DNA of 51,321 nt from an uncultured Acetobacteraceae bacterium (GCA_937873175.1 CALMVT010000538.1:18944-70264), one strand, 5' to 3'; shown: positions 33,032 through 42,469, counted from the stretch's first letter. Notes: generated from the sequence alone by a model not told the origin. Numbers and translations are program-made.

Positions 33032-34327
33032 GTGACCCCGGCCGCACGCCTGGCGGCCTCGATCGAGCTGCTGACCGAGATCGACACCTTTCCCCGCCGA
33101 CCCGCCGACGCCGTGGCGAACGACTTTTTCCGGGCGCGGCGCTTCATCGGCTCCGGCGACCGCCGGGCGGTGTCGGACCGGGCGTGGGGGGTTTTGCGGG
33201 CGCGGCGGCGGCTCGGCTGGTGGACCGAACGGGCCGGGACCGCGCCCACGCCGCGCATGCTGGTCGCGGCCTCCCTGCTGCTGGAAGGCTGGACCTTGGC
33301 CGGCGTCAAGCAGTCCTACTCCGGCGGCCAGTATGGCCCGGCGCCCCTGTTGCGGATGGAGGCCGACGCCACCCGCGCCCTGGAAGGCCACACGCTGCAC
33401 CATCCGGACATGCCGGAAGCCGTGGCGCTTGAAGTGCCCGACTGGCTGCTGCCGCATTTGCAAGCCCGCTTCGGCGAGCGGCTCGCCCCCGAGATGGCCG
33501 CGACCCTCGACCCGGCGCCGCTCGACCTGCGGGTGAACATCCTGAAAGCGACCCGGGAGGAGGCGCGCGCCGCTTTGCTGGCCGAAGGGCTGGACAGCGA
33601 GCCGACGCCGCTCTCGCCTTGGGGCCTGCGCATCGACGGCCGCCGCGCGGTCACCGCCGGTGCGGCGTTCCAGGGGGGCTTGGTGGAGATCCAGGACGAG
33701 GGCAGCCAGCTCATAGCGGCCCTGGTGGGCGCGGCGCCGGAGATGCGGGTGGTCGATTGGTGCGCCGGCGCTGGCGGCAAGACGCTGGCGCTGGCCATGC
33801 TGATGCGCAACCGCGGCCACCTGATGGCCTGCGACGTGTCCGCCCCGCGGCTGGACGGCGCGGTGCGCCGGCTGCGCCGGGCCGGGGTGCACAATGCGGA
33901 GCGGCATTTGGTTACGCCCGGCGACAAGTGGGCCAAGCGCCGGGCCGGGGCGTTTGATCGCGTGCTGGTCGATGCCCCTTGCACCGGCACCGGCACCTGG
34001 CGCCGCAACCCGGATGCCCGGCTGCGCCTGCGCCCGCTTGATCTCCAAGAGTTGGTGCCGAAGCAAGCGGCGATCATGGACGACGCGGCCCGGCTGGTGC
34101 AGCCTGGCGGACGGCTTATCTATGCGACCTGCTCCCTTCTTTCCGAGGAGAACGAGGCCCAGGTGGACCATTTTCTCGCCCGCACCCCGGGCTTCGCCGC
34201 CGTGCCGCTCCCGGTTGCGTGGACCCTGCCGACACCCGCGCCCGGCCCGGGGCCGTATCTGTCGCTGACCCCGCTGCGCCACGGCACGGACGGCTTCTTC
34301 GCGGCGGTGCTGGAGCGCGCCGCATGA
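33032..34327 (+). CDS. RsmB/NOP family class I SAM-dependent RNA m5C methyltransferase
   Basis: GTG at 33032; GLVEIQDEGSQLIAALVGAAPEMRVVDWCAGAGGKTLALAMLM...; catalytic Cys motifs DAPCTGTGTWRRNPDARLR and LIYATCSLLSEENEAQV. Confidence 0.92.
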   Translation: MTPAARLAASIELLTEIDTFPRRPADAVANDFFRARRFIGSGDRRAVSDRAWGVLRARRRLGWWTERAGTAPTPRMLVAASLLLEGWTLAGVKQSYSGGQYGPAPLLRMEADATRALEGHTLHHPDMPEAVALEVPDWLLPHLQARFGERLAPEMAATLDPAPLDLRVNILKATREEARAALLAEGLDSEPTPLSPWGLRIDGRRAVTAGAAFQGGLVEIQDEGSQLIAALVGAAPEMRVVDWCAGAGGKTLALAMLMRNRGHLMACDVSAPRLDGAVRRLRRAGVHNAERHLVTPGDKWAKRRAGAFDRVLVDAPCTGTGTWRRNPDARLRLRPLDLQELVPKQAAIMDDAARLVQPGGRLIYATCSLLSEENEAQVDHFLARTPGFAAVPLPVAWTLPTPAPGPGPYLSLTPLRHGTDGFFAAVLERAA

Positions 34328-34863
34328 TCCGGGTGCGCCGCGCCTTTCTTGCCGATGCCCCGTCCATCGGCGCGGTGCACGTCACCGCCTGGCGCAACGC
34401 CTACGCCGGCATCCTGCCGAGCGGGTATCTCACGCGGCTGTCCATGCCGCGCCACGCCGCGCAGTACGACGCTTCGATCCGGGCCGGCCAGGGCGTTTAC
34501 GTCGCCATCGCCGCGCGGCCCGGCGCTTCGGCCGGGGTGGTCGGCTTCGTCACCGTCGGCCGTCCCCGCGTCCGCGGCCTGGCGGATGGCGAGGTGCAGA
34601 CGTTGTATGTGCTCGACGATTGGCGGGAGCACGGCCTGGGCCGGCGGCTGCTGGCGGCAGGCGCGGCCCACCTCAAGGCGGCCGGGTGCCGCAGCGCGTT
34701 CCTGTGGGTGCTGCGCGACAATCCCAGCCGCTGGTTCTACCAGCGCCTGGGCGGGCGTCAGGCCGCAGAGTCGGACACGCGGGTGGCGGGCGTCGCGATC
34801 CCGCAGGTGGCCTTCGTGTGGGACCCGATCGACCCGCTGCTCGCCGGGGCGCCTCAAGCGTGA
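34324..34863 (+). CDS. GNAT family N-acetyltransferase
   Basis: [41 protein letters not shown]...[59 protein letters not shown] overlap with the upstream gene. Confidence 0.92.
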   Translation: MIRVRRAFLADAPSIGAVHVTAWRNAYAGILPSGYLTRLSMPRHAAQYDASIRAGQGVYVAIAARPGASAGVVGFVTVGRPRVRGLADGEVQTLYVLDDWREHGLGRRLLAAGAAHLKAAGCRSAFLWVLRDNPSRWFYQRLGGRQAAESDTRVAGVAIPQVAFVWDPIDPLLAGAPQA

Positions 34864-34921
34864 CATGTGCCGTGACGCGCGCCGCTTGCCGTCCGGTTGC
34901 CGCCGTGCTGCAACCCGCGCC

Positions 34922-36496
34922 ATGACCCAGCCCGCCCCCGCGATTCCGGTTCAGGACCGGGTGCTGATCCTGGACTTCGGCAGCCAGTTCACCCAGTTGA
35001 TCGCCCGCCGCGTGCGCGAATCCGGGGTATACTGCGAGATCCTGCCCGCCGACGCCGACCCTGGGCGCATTGACGCCTTCGGCGCCCGTGCGTTCATCCT
35101 GTCCGGCGGCCCGGCCAGCGTCACGGAGGCCGCCGGCCCCCGCGTGCCGCAGATGGTGCTCGACGCCGGCTTGCCGGTGCTCGGCATCTGCTACGGCCAG
35201 CAGGCGATGTGCGCGCAGCTCGGCGGCGAGGTCAGCATCAGCGACCACCAGGAGTTCGGCTCCGCCTTTGCCGAGGTCACGGAAGACTGCGAGTTGTTCC
35301 ACGGCGTCTGGACCCTCGGCGCGCGGGAGCAGGTTTGGATGAGCCATGGCGACCGGGTGACCCGGCTGCCGCCCGGCTTCCGCGCCGTGGCCCGCAGCGA
35401 GGGCGCGCCGTTCGCCGCCATTGCCGACGATGCCCGCCGCTTCTACGGCGTGCAGTTCCATCCGGAGGTGGTGCACACTCCGCACGGCCGGCAATTGCTG
35501 CACAACTTCACCCACCGCGTCGCCGGGTTGTCGGGCGATTGGAGCATGGCGGGCTTCCGCGACGCGCAGATGGCCCGCATCCGCGCCCAGGTCGGCGCCG
35601 GCCGGGTGATCTGCGGCCTGTCCGGCGGGGTGGATAGCTCGGTCGCCGCCGCGCTGATCCATGAGGCCGTGGGCGACCAACTGACCTGCATCTTCGTCGA
35701 TAGCGGCCTGTTGCGGCAGGGCGAGGCGGAGGAGGTGGTGCGGACCTTCCGCGACCGCTTCAACATCAAGCTGGTGCACCGCGACGCCAGCGACCTGTTC
35801 CTGTCGCAGCTCGACGGCGTGACCGACCCCGAGGCCAAGCGGAAAACCATCGGCCGCGTGTTCATCGAAGTGTTCGAGCAGGAGGCCGCCCGCATCGGCG
35901 GCGCCGACTTCCTGGCACAGGGAACCTTGTATCCCGACGTGATTGAGAGCATCAGCGCCCACGGCGGCCCGAGCGTCACCATCAAGTCGCACCACAACGT
36001 CGGCGGCCTGCCGGAGCGGATGCGCATGACGCTGGTGGAGCCGCTGCGGGAACTTTTCAAAGACGAGGTGCGGGCACTCGGCCGCGAACTGGGCGTGCCC
36101 GAGCACATCGTGGGCCGCCACCCGTTTCCCGGGCCGGGCCTCGCCATCCGCATCCCCGGCGCCGTCACGCGCGAGCGGCTGGACATCCTGCGCCGGGCCG
36201 ACGCGGTGTTCCTGGAGGAGATCCGCGCCGCCGGGTTGTACGACGCGATCTGGCAGGCCTTCGCCGTGCTGCTGCCGGTGCGCACCGTGGGCGTGATGGG
36301 CGACGGCCGCACCTACGACAACGCCTGCGCACTCCGCGCCGTCACCAGCGTGGACGGCATGACGGCGGAGGTTTACCCGTTCGACATGGCGTTCCTGTCG
36401 CGTACCGCGACCCGCATCGTGAACGAGGTCCGCGGCATCAACCGCGTGACGTATGACATCACCAGCAAGCCGCCGGGCACGATCGAGTGGGAGTGA
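34922..36496 (+). CDS. guaA: glutamine-hydrolyzing GMP synthase
   Basis: [29 protein letters not shown]...[17 protein letters not shown]...[13 protein letters not shown]...[44 protein letters not shown]...[16 protein letters not shown]...[19 protein letters not shown]. Confidence 0.98.
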   Translation: MTQPAPAIPVQDRVLILDFGSQFTQLIARRVRESGVYCEILPADADPGRIDAFGARAFILSGGPASVTEAAGPRVPQMVLDAGLPVLGICYGQQAMCAQLGGEVSISDHQEFGSAFAEVTEDCELFHGVWTLGAREQVWMSHGDRVTRLPPGFRAVARSEGAPFAAIADDARRFYGVQFHPEVVHTPHGRQLLHNFTHRVAGLSGDWSMAGFRDAQMARIRAQVGAGRVICGLSGGVDSSVAAALIHEAVGDQLTCIFVDSGLLRQGEAEEVVRTFRDRFNIKLVHRDASDLFLSQLDGVTDPEAKRKTIGRVFIEVFEQEAARIGGADFLAQGTLYPDVIESISAHGGPSVTIKSHHNVGGLPERMRMTLVEPLRELFKDEVRALGRELGVPEHIVGRHPFPGPGLAIRIPGAVTRERLDILRRADAVFLEEIRAAGLYDAIWQAFAVLLPVRTVGVMGDGRTYDNACALRAVTSVDGMTAEVYPFDMAFLSRTATRIVNEVRGINRVTYDITSKPPGTIEWE

Positions 36497-36583
36497 CGTG
36501 AAGGGCTGTTGCCGGTTGGATTCCGGCACGGCACCGCGTTTTCGCGCCGCCACTCGACGCTCAACTGATTGGAACAAACAACG

Positions 36584-37759
36584 ATGACCAGGAAGACCGG
36601 CCGCCATTTCTTCGCCAACCCCGGGCCGACCAACATCCCGGACTCGGTGCTGCGGGCGATGGACCGCTCCTCGCTCGACTTCCTGGACCCCGAGTTCATC
36701 GAGGTGTTCGACGCCGCCGTGGCCGGGCTGAAGCGGGTTCTGGGCACGTCCGGGGAGGTGTTCCTTTACACCGCGTCCGGCCATGGCGCGTGGGAAGCGA
36801 CGCTTGTGAACCTGCTGTCGCCCGGCGACACCGTGCTGATCCTGGAGTCCGGCTGGTTCAGCGAGGGTTGGGCGGCAATGGCGGAGAAGTTCGGCCTGCG
36901 GGTGCAGACGGTCGCGGCGGACTGGCGGCGCGGCGTCGATCCGGAGGCGGTGACGGCGGCGCTGCGGGCCGACGCCGGGCACGCGGTCAAAGCCGTGCTG
37001 GCCGTGCACAACGAAACGGCAACGGGACTCGCGATGCCGCTGCCGGAGATCCGCGCCGCCATCGACAAGGCCGCTCACCCGGCGCTGCTGCTGGTCGATA
37101 CCATCTCGTCCCTGGGCTCGCTTGAGTTCCACATGGCGGATTGGGGCATCGACGCCGTCGTGGGCGGCAGCCAGAAGGGCCTGATGCTGCCGGCCGGCGT
37201 CAGTTTCACCGCGGCGTCGCCCAAGGCGATGCAGGCGCATGCGGCCGCCCGGCTGCCGCGCCATTACTTCGACTGGACCACCATGCTCGGCCGCCCATCG
37301 CGCAGCTTTGTCGGCACCATTCCCACCGCCATGTTCTACGGATTGCGCGAAAGCCTGCGGCTGATCGAGGCGGAGGGGTTGGCGCAGGTTGTGGCCCGGC
37401 ATCACCGCTTGGCCGAGGCCACGCGCCGGGCCGTGCGCGTCTGGTCCGGCAACGATGGCCCGCAGTTGTATTGCCTCGACCCGGCCCGCATGTCGGATAG
37501 CATCACCGCCGTGCTGATGCCGGAGGGCTTCAACGCCGACACCGTGCGGCGCACGGCGCTGGACCGGTTCAACGTTTCGACCGGCGGCGGTTTAGGACGA
37601 CTCGGCGGCACGCTGTTCCGCATCGGGCACATGGGCGACCTGAACGAGCCGATGATGCTGGGCACGCTCGGCGCGGTGGAAATGAGCCTGCGGATCAACG
37701 GCGTGCCGCACGGCAAGGGCGGGGTGGACGCGGCGATGGACTGGCTCGCCGCGGCCTGA
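36584..37759 (+). CDS. alanine--glyoxylate / serine--glyoxylate aminotransferase family protein
   Basis: GRHFFANPGPTNIPDSVLRAMDRSSLDFLDPEFIEVFDAAVAGLKRVLGTSGEVFLYTASGHGAWEATLVNLLSPGDTVLILESGWFSEGW...LLLVDTISSLGSLEFHMADWGIDAVVGGSQKGLMLPAGVSF. Confidence 0.92.
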   Translation: MTRKTGRHFFANPGPTNIPDSVLRAMDRSSLDFLDPEFIEVFDAAVAGLKRVLGTSGEVFLYTASGHGAWEATLVNLLSPGDTVLILESGWFSEGWAAMAEKFGLRVQTVAADWRRGVDPEAVTAALRADAGHAVKAVLAVHNETATGLAMPLPEIRAAIDKAAHPALLLVDTISSLGSLEFHMADWGIDAVVGGSQKGLMLPAGVSFTAASPKAMQAHAAARLPRHYFDWTTMLGRPSRSFVGTIPTAMFYGLRESLRLIEAEGLAQVVARHHRLAEATRRAVRVWSGNDGPQLYCLDPARMSDSITAVLMPEGFNADTVRRTALDRFNVSTGGGLGRLGGTLFRIGHMGDLNEPMMLGTLGAVEMSLRINGVPHGKGGVDAAMDWLAAA

Positions 37760-37803
37760 GACACTGCCGCGGGCGCTGGCCGAGTCGCCGGCGTGTGCCC
37801 GCA

Positions 37804-37825
37804 ACCGTGGCATGGTTGCCACGGT
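37804..37825. terminator. putative hairpin terminator / RNA hairpin between the aminotransferase gene and nrdA
   Basis: Perfect 9-bp stem ACCGTGGCA-tggt-TGCCACGGT; only a short pyrimidine-rich stretch (cacgtgcttcccttt) downstream, so terminator function is uncertain. Confidence 0.45.
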
Positions 37826-37850
37826 CACGTGCTTCCCTTTAGGGGGGAGA

Positions 37851-37899
37851 ACACTACGCCTAGTGGTTCGCATTGCGACTCGTCACCTAGATGTTGTAG
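37851..37899 (+). promoter_or_regulatory. two putative NrdR boxes upstream of nrdAB
   Basis: Box1 37851-37866 acactacgcctagtgg; box2 37884-37899 cacCTAgatgtTGTag; both resemble the NrdR consensus acaCWAtATaTWGtgt, start-to-start spacing 33 bp, immediately upstream of nrdA. Confidence 0.6.
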
Positions 37900-37938
37900 C
37901 CTGCGTGGCAGAAGCTGAACAACGCAGGAGTGTCCACC

Positions 37939-39789
37939 GTGCTTGACGCAGTGCAGATGCAGGGCCGCCACCTTGTGCGGGTGGACCGGTCTCGGGACCG
38001 GCTGCTCACGGATTTCGGGCGCGCGACGCTGGATGACCGCTACCTGATGCCGGGCGAAAGCTACCAGGACCTGTTCGCCCGGGTGGCCAGCTTCTACGGC
38101 GACGACGCGGCGCATGCGCAGCGCATCTACGACTACGCGAGCCAGATGTGGTTCATGCCGGCAACCCCGGTGCTGTCCAACGGCGGCACCACGCGCGGCT
38201 TGCCGATCTCGTGCTTTTTGAATGAAGCGTCGGACAGCCTGGACGGCATTGTCGGCCTGTGGAACGAAAACGTGTGGCTGGCGTCCAAGGGCGGCGGCAT
38301 CGGCTCGTATTGGGGCAACCTGCGCTCCATCGGCGAGAAGGTCGGGCAGAACGGCAAAACTTCCGGGGTGATCCCGTTCATCCGGGTGATGGACAGCCTG
38401 ACGCTGGCGATCTCCCAAGGGTCGCTACGCCGCGGGTCGGCGGCGGTGTACCTGCCGATTTCGCACCCGGAGGTCGAGGAGTTCGTGGAGCTGCGCCGCC
38501 CGACCGGCGGCGACCCGAACCGCAAGGCGCTCAACCTGCACCACGGCATCCTGGTGTCGGATTCGTTCATGCGCGCCGTCGAGGCGGATGAGCAATGGGC
38601 GCTGACCTCACCCAAGGACGGCGCGATGGTTCGGCTGGTGAGCGCGCGCGCCCTGTGGATACGCATCCTGACTGCGCGGATCGAGACGGGGGAGCCCTAT
38701 CTCGTGTTCTCCGACCATGTGAACAACGCGCGGCCGGAGCATCAGAAGCTGGCCGGGCTGGAAATCAAGACCTCCAATCTATGCAGCGAGATCACGCTGC
38801 CCACCGGCATCGACCAGCACGGGCGGCAACGCACCGCCGTGTGCTGCCTGGCCTCCCTCAACCTGGAAAGCTGGCTGGAGTGGAAGGACCACCCGCTGTT
38901 CATCGAGGACGTGATGCGCTTCCTCGACAACGTGTTGCAGGACTTCATCGACCGCGCGCCGGAGGGGATGGAGCGGGCGAAGTACTCGGCGATGCGGGAG
39001 CGCTCGGTGGGCCTGGGCGTGATGGGCTTCCACAGCTTCCTGCAATCGCAGAACGTGCCGTTCGAGGGCGTGGTGGCCAAGGTGTGGAACAAGCGGATGT
39101 TCAAGCACATCCGCGCCCAGGCCGACGCCGCGAGCCGCATGCTGGCGGAGGAGCGGGGGCCGTGCCCGGACGCCGAGGAGTACGGCGTCATGGAACGGTT
39201 CTCCAACAAGATGGCCATCGCGCCCACCGCCAGCATCAGCGTCATCACCGGCAGCACCAGCCCCGGCATCGAGCCGATCGCCGCCAACGTGTTCCTGCAG
39301 AAAACCTTGTCCGGCAGCTTCACCGTGCGCAACCGGCACCTGCAGCAGTTGCTCGCTGCCAAGGGCATGGACACCGACGCCATCTGGTCGAGCATTACGA
39401 TCAACAAGGGCAGCGTGCAGCACCTCGATTTCCTGACCGAGCAGGAAAAGGCGGTCTACCGCACCGCGTTCGAGCTGGATCAGCGCTGGGTGGTGGAGCA
39501 CGCGGCCGACCGCACGCCGTATATCTGCCAAAGCCAGTCGGTGAACCTGTTCCTGCCGGCCAACGTACACAAGCGCGACCTGCACCAGATCCATTTCCTG
39601 GCGTGGAAGCGGGGCGTGAAGTCGCTTTACTACTGCCGCAGCCTGTCGATCCAGCGGGCGGACAACGTCAGCGAGAAGGTGGTGCGCCCGACCGAGATGG
39701 CGACCGCCGCCCCGAGCGACGCCGGGCGCTTGTCGCTGGCCGGCGCCACCAAGCCAAACAACTACGAGGAATGCCTCGCCTGCCAGTAG
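37939..39789 (+). CDS. nrdA: class I ribonucleoside-diphosphate reductase, alpha subunit (alternative GTG at 37930)
   Basis: SD aggag 37926-37930 then GTG at 37939. PISCFLNEASDSLDGI, NLCSEI, TAVCCLASLNLESW, SVITGSTSPGIEP, LYYCRSLSIQRAD and C-terminal CLACQ. Confidence 0.95.
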   Translation: MLDAVQMQGRHLVRVDRSRDRLLTDFGRATLDDRYLMPGESYQDLFARVASFYGDDAAHAQRIYDYASQMWFMPATPVLSNGGTTRGLPISCFLNEASDSLDGIVGLWNENVWLASKGGGIGSYWGNLRSIGEKVGQNGKTSGVIPFIRVMDSLTLAISQGSLRRGSAAVYLPISHPEVEEFVELRRPTGGDPNRKALNLHHGILVSDSFMRAVEADEQWALTSPKDGAMVRLVSARALWIRILTARIETGEPYLVFSDHVNNARPEHQKLAGLEIKTSNLCSEITLPTGIDQHGRQRTAVCCLASLNLESWLEWKDHPLFIEDVMRFLDNVLQDFIDRAPEGMERAKYSAMRERSVGLGVMGFHSFLQSQNVPFEGVVAKVWNKRMFKHIRAQADAASRMLAEERGPCPDAEEYGVMERFSNKMAIAPTASISVITGSTSPGIEPIAANVFLQKTLSGSFTVRNRHLQQLLAAKGMDTDAIWSSITINKGSVQHLDFLTEQEKAVYRTAFELDQRWVVEHAADRTPYICQSQSVNLFLPANVHKRDLHQIHFLAWKRGVKSLYYCRSLSIQRADNVSEKVVRPTEMATAAPSDAGRLSLAGATKPNNYEECLACQ

Positions 39790-39826
39790 CGGCTGCGAGC
39801 GATCCGGCAACAGAAGGACTCAACCG

Positions 39827-40873
39827 ATGGACGGCATGACCCCCCATGGCGACAAGCCATACCTGGACCTTCTGACCGAAAACCCGGTTTACAAGCCGTT
39901 CCGCTACCCGTGGGCCTATGAAGCCTGGCTGACCCAGCAGCGCGTGCATTGGCTGCCGGAAGAGGTGCCGCTCGCGGACGACGTGAAGGACTGGCACAAG
40001 GCGGTGACGCCGGCCGAGCAGAACCTGCTGACCCAGATTTTCCGCTTCTTCACCCAGGCGGACGTCGAGGTGAACAACTGCTACATGAAGCACTACAGCC
40101 AGGTGTTCAAGCCGACTGAAGTGCTGATGATGCTGTCGGCCTTCAGCAACATCGAGACGATCCACGTCGCGGCCTACAGCCACCTGCTCGACACCATCGG
40201 CATGCCGGAGATCGAGTATACCGCCTTCCTCAAGTACAAGGAGATGAAGGACAAGTACGACTACATGCAGTCCTTCCGGGTGGACAGCAAGCACGAGATC
40301 GCCAAGACGCTCGCGGCCTTTGGCGCCTTCACTGAGGGGCTGCAGCTTTTCGCCTCCTTCGCGATCCTGCTGAACTTTCCCCGGCACAATAAGATGAAGG
40401 GCATGGGCCAGATCGTATCCTGGTCGGTCCGGGACGAGACGCTGCACTGCCTGTCCATCATCCGGCTGTTCCGCACCTTCGTGCAGGAGAATCCCGAGAT
40501 CTGGACTGCGGCGCTCAAGCAGGAAATCTACGAGGTTTGCGCAACCATCGTGGAGCATGAGGACGCCTTCATCGACCTCGCCTTCGAGCAAGGGCCGATC
40601 GAGGGGCTGGCTGCCTCCGACGTGAAGCGCTACATCCGCTACATCGCCGACCGCCGCCTGCTGCAGCTTGGGCTGAATGCCTTGTTCCACGTTGAGGACA
40701 ACCCGCTGCCCTGGCTCGACGACATGCTGAACGCGGTCGAGCACGCGAATTTTTTTGAGAACAGGTCAACGGAATACAGCCGCGCCTCGACTTTGGGGAC
40801 GTGGGAAGAAGCGTTCGCCAGCAACGTGTTCGAGTCGGAACAACCGCAGGGCGTGATCCCCCTCCCAAGCTGA
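39827..40873 (+). CDS. nrdB: class I ribonucleoside-diphosphate reductase, beta subunit
   Basis: FFTQADVEVNNCYMKHY...FSNIETIHVAAYSHLLDTIGMPEIEYTAFLKYKEMKDKYDYMQ...AFTEGLQLFASFAILLNFPRHNKMKGMGQIVSWSVRDETLHC: candidate metal ligands and Tyr present. Confidence 0.97.
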   Translation: MDGMTPHGDKPYLDLLTENPVYKPFRYPWAYEAWLTQQRVHWLPEEVPLADDVKDWHKAVTPAEQNLLTQIFRFFTQADVEVNNCYMKHYSQVFKPTEVLMMLSAFSNIETIHVAAYSHLLDTIGMPEIEYTAFLKYKEMKDKYDYMQSFRVDSKHEIAKTLAAFGAFTEGLQLFASFAILLNFPRHNKMKGMGQIVSWSVRDETLHCLSIIRLFRTFVQENPEIWTAALKQEIYEVCATIVEHEDAFIDLAFEQGPIEGLAASDVKRYIRYIADRRLLQLGLNALFHVEDNPLPWLDDMLNAVEHANFFENRSTEYSRASTLGTWEEAFASNVFESEQPQGVIPLPS

Positions 40874-40984
40874 ACGTGCTGGTGGCGTATCGTCGTTTAA
40901 GCATTGAATGCTCGTTACTTCGATGGGACGCGCTTGAACATGGGTGTTCGCGCCTAGTTCGAGCGTGCCCCACATGATCCTTGG

Positions 40985-41040
40985 CGATTGGCCGCTTGCA
41001 TCAAAGTTTTATCGTCACGTTGATGCAAATTGGCCAATCG
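40985..41040. repeat. long imperfect inverted repeat (two 9-bp perfect blocks per arm, 15-nt central loop)
   Basis: Left arm cgattggcc-gc-ttgcatcaa (40985-41004); right arm ttgatgcaa-att-ggccaatcg (41020-41040); 18 matched bp. Confidence 0.85.
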
Positions 41041-41093
41041 ACACGCCCTCGCATTATCGTGTAGTTTTTGAATTCGGCAATGCGAGGCGTGAT

Positions 41094-41396
41094 GTGGAAC
41101 ACGATATTGAAGACGACGTAGAAGATTTGGTCGCCTCCAGGGATGTTGCCCGCGAAACCACGCCGACCGGCCTGCCGCGGCATACCCGCCGGCTGTCGGA
41201 CAAGGTGCTGGTCGCGTTCCACCATGCCTGCGACACGTCCGACCTGGAGATCGCCGAGCATCTCCTCAATATCCTTGAGCTCATGCTGACCCGGCGTCCC
41301 ACCCATGCCGACGGCAACCGCCGCCGCAGCATCGAGGGTTTGGTGGCGGCGCATGAACGCCTGTGGCACCTGCGGCATCCAACGGTCGAAACGTAA
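41094..41396 (+). CDS. conserved-looking hypothetical protein (~100 aa; track ORF begins at 40944, start uncertain)
   Basis: GTG at 41094 preceded by gcgagg; MEHDIEDDVEDLVASRDVARETTPTGLPRHTRRLSDKVLVAFHHACDTSDLEIAEHLLNILELMLTRRPTHADGNRRRSIEGLVAAHERLWHLRHPTVET. Helical C-terminal part looks like a real domain. Confidence 0.65.
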   Translation: MEHDIEDDVEDLVASRDVARETTPTGLPRHTRRLSDKVLVAFHHACDTSDLEIAEHLLNILELMLTRRPTHADGNRRRSIEGLVAAHERLWHLRHPTVET

Positions 41397-41402
41397 GGCG
41401 CC

Positions 41403-42122
41403 TCAGATCGGTAGCACCTCGCCGTCCCGCAACAGGGACTGCGCCGGGCGGCTGAACGTGCCATCGGCATCGTGCAGCACCAGGCCCGGGGCGATGCGAT
41501 CCAGGCCGTCCTGCGCCGCGTGGCCGCGGAGGAGTGCCAGCTTTGCGTCACGGCCCGGCTTCGGCCATAGCGGGAACAGGGTCCGCCGCCCGACCCCTTC
41601 GGCCTGCAACGCCGCCATCACCCGCACGGCCTGGCGCGCCGGCACCAGCACCGTCAGCGACCCCCCGGGCCGCAAGGCTCCGCGCAGCGCGGCGACCCAC
41701 CGTTCCAGCGACACCGTGCCCTCATGCGTGGCGAGGCGACGCCGGGCGCCGGGCGGCAGCGTATCCGCCGGGTCATGCCAGGGCGGATTGCTGAAAGCGT
41801 GGTCGAAGCCACCGCTATGCCAACCGGCGATGTCGGCAGTCGCGACGGAGATGCTGTCAAAGCCGTTCGCCGCGACGTTCTGCCGGGCGAGGTCGGCCAT
41901 GGCCGGGTCAATCTCGACGCCCACGCCCACGATGCCCGGCACTCGGGCCACAAGGCACAATAGGCCGGCCCCGGCGCCCGTTCCGGCCTCCAGGACCCGC
42001 TCCCCCGCGCGGGCCGGGATGCTCGCCGCCAGCAGCACGGGTTCGATCCCCGTCCGGTAGCCGTCGAGCGGCTGCGCGTAGCGGACGCGCCCATCCAGCA
42101 GATGCCCTTCGGTGGTCAGCAC
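41403..42122 (-). CDS. tRNA1(Val) (adenine-N6)-methyltransferase-like (TrmN6-type) methyltransferase
   Basis: LLDGRVRYAQPLDGYRTGIEPVLLAASIPARAGERVLEAGTGAGAGLLCL...FDHAFSNPPWHDP: NPPW adenine MTase motif. Confidence 0.85.
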   Translation of the reverse strand: MLTTEGHLLDGRVRYAQPLDGYRTGIEPVLLAASIPARAGERVLEAGTGAGAGLLCLVARVPGIVGVGVEIDPAMADLARQNVAANGFDSISVATADIAGWHSGGFDHAFSNPPWHDPADTLPPGARRRLATHEGTVSLERWVAALRGALRPGGSLTVLVPARQAVRVMAALQAEGVGRRTLFPLWPKPGRDAKLALLRGHAAQDGLDRIAPGLVLHDADGTFSRPAQSLLRDGEVLPI

Positions 42123-42328
42123 CGCATCTCGCCGGCCTCGCTCAGCACGCGCCGCGCTTGGCGCTCGTCCTCCGGCAGCACGGCGAGGCGGCGGGGAATG
42201 GCGCCGATGCTGCCCTCGATGGCGCTCACGTGGCCGTCGAGAACGACGCTTTCGATGCCGGCATCCCGCAGCAGGGCGGCGAGGAAGCTGAGCCGGACCA
42301 GGTCGTTGGAGATCAGGACGGTTCGCAT
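42116..42328 (-). CDS. DUF2007 domain-containing protein (70 aa)
   Basis: MRTVLISNDLVRLSFLAALLRDAGIESVVLDGHVSAIEGSIGAIPRRLAVLPEDERQARRVLSEAGEMRC; overlaps the trmN6-like start. Confidence 0.85.
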   Translation of the reverse strand: MRTVLISNDLVRLSFLAALLRDAGIESVVLDGHVSAIEGSIGAIPRRLAVLPEDERQARRVLSEAGEMRC

Positions 42329-42469
42329 GGATGCTTTCGGCTGCGTGCGGCGATGACGCCTGGACGGACGGGCCGGGATGCTGGACAACAACGCCCGGCG
42401 AGACAAGGGACCGAATTGTTCGCCTTGATCCATTTTCTGGGCCGCCGATATGCTGCCCATGGAGCCTGC

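Noticed and set aside
34673-37405. 910-aa - strand ORF
   Set aside because: Antisense to guaA and the aminotransferase gene; shadow ORF with no recognisable domain.
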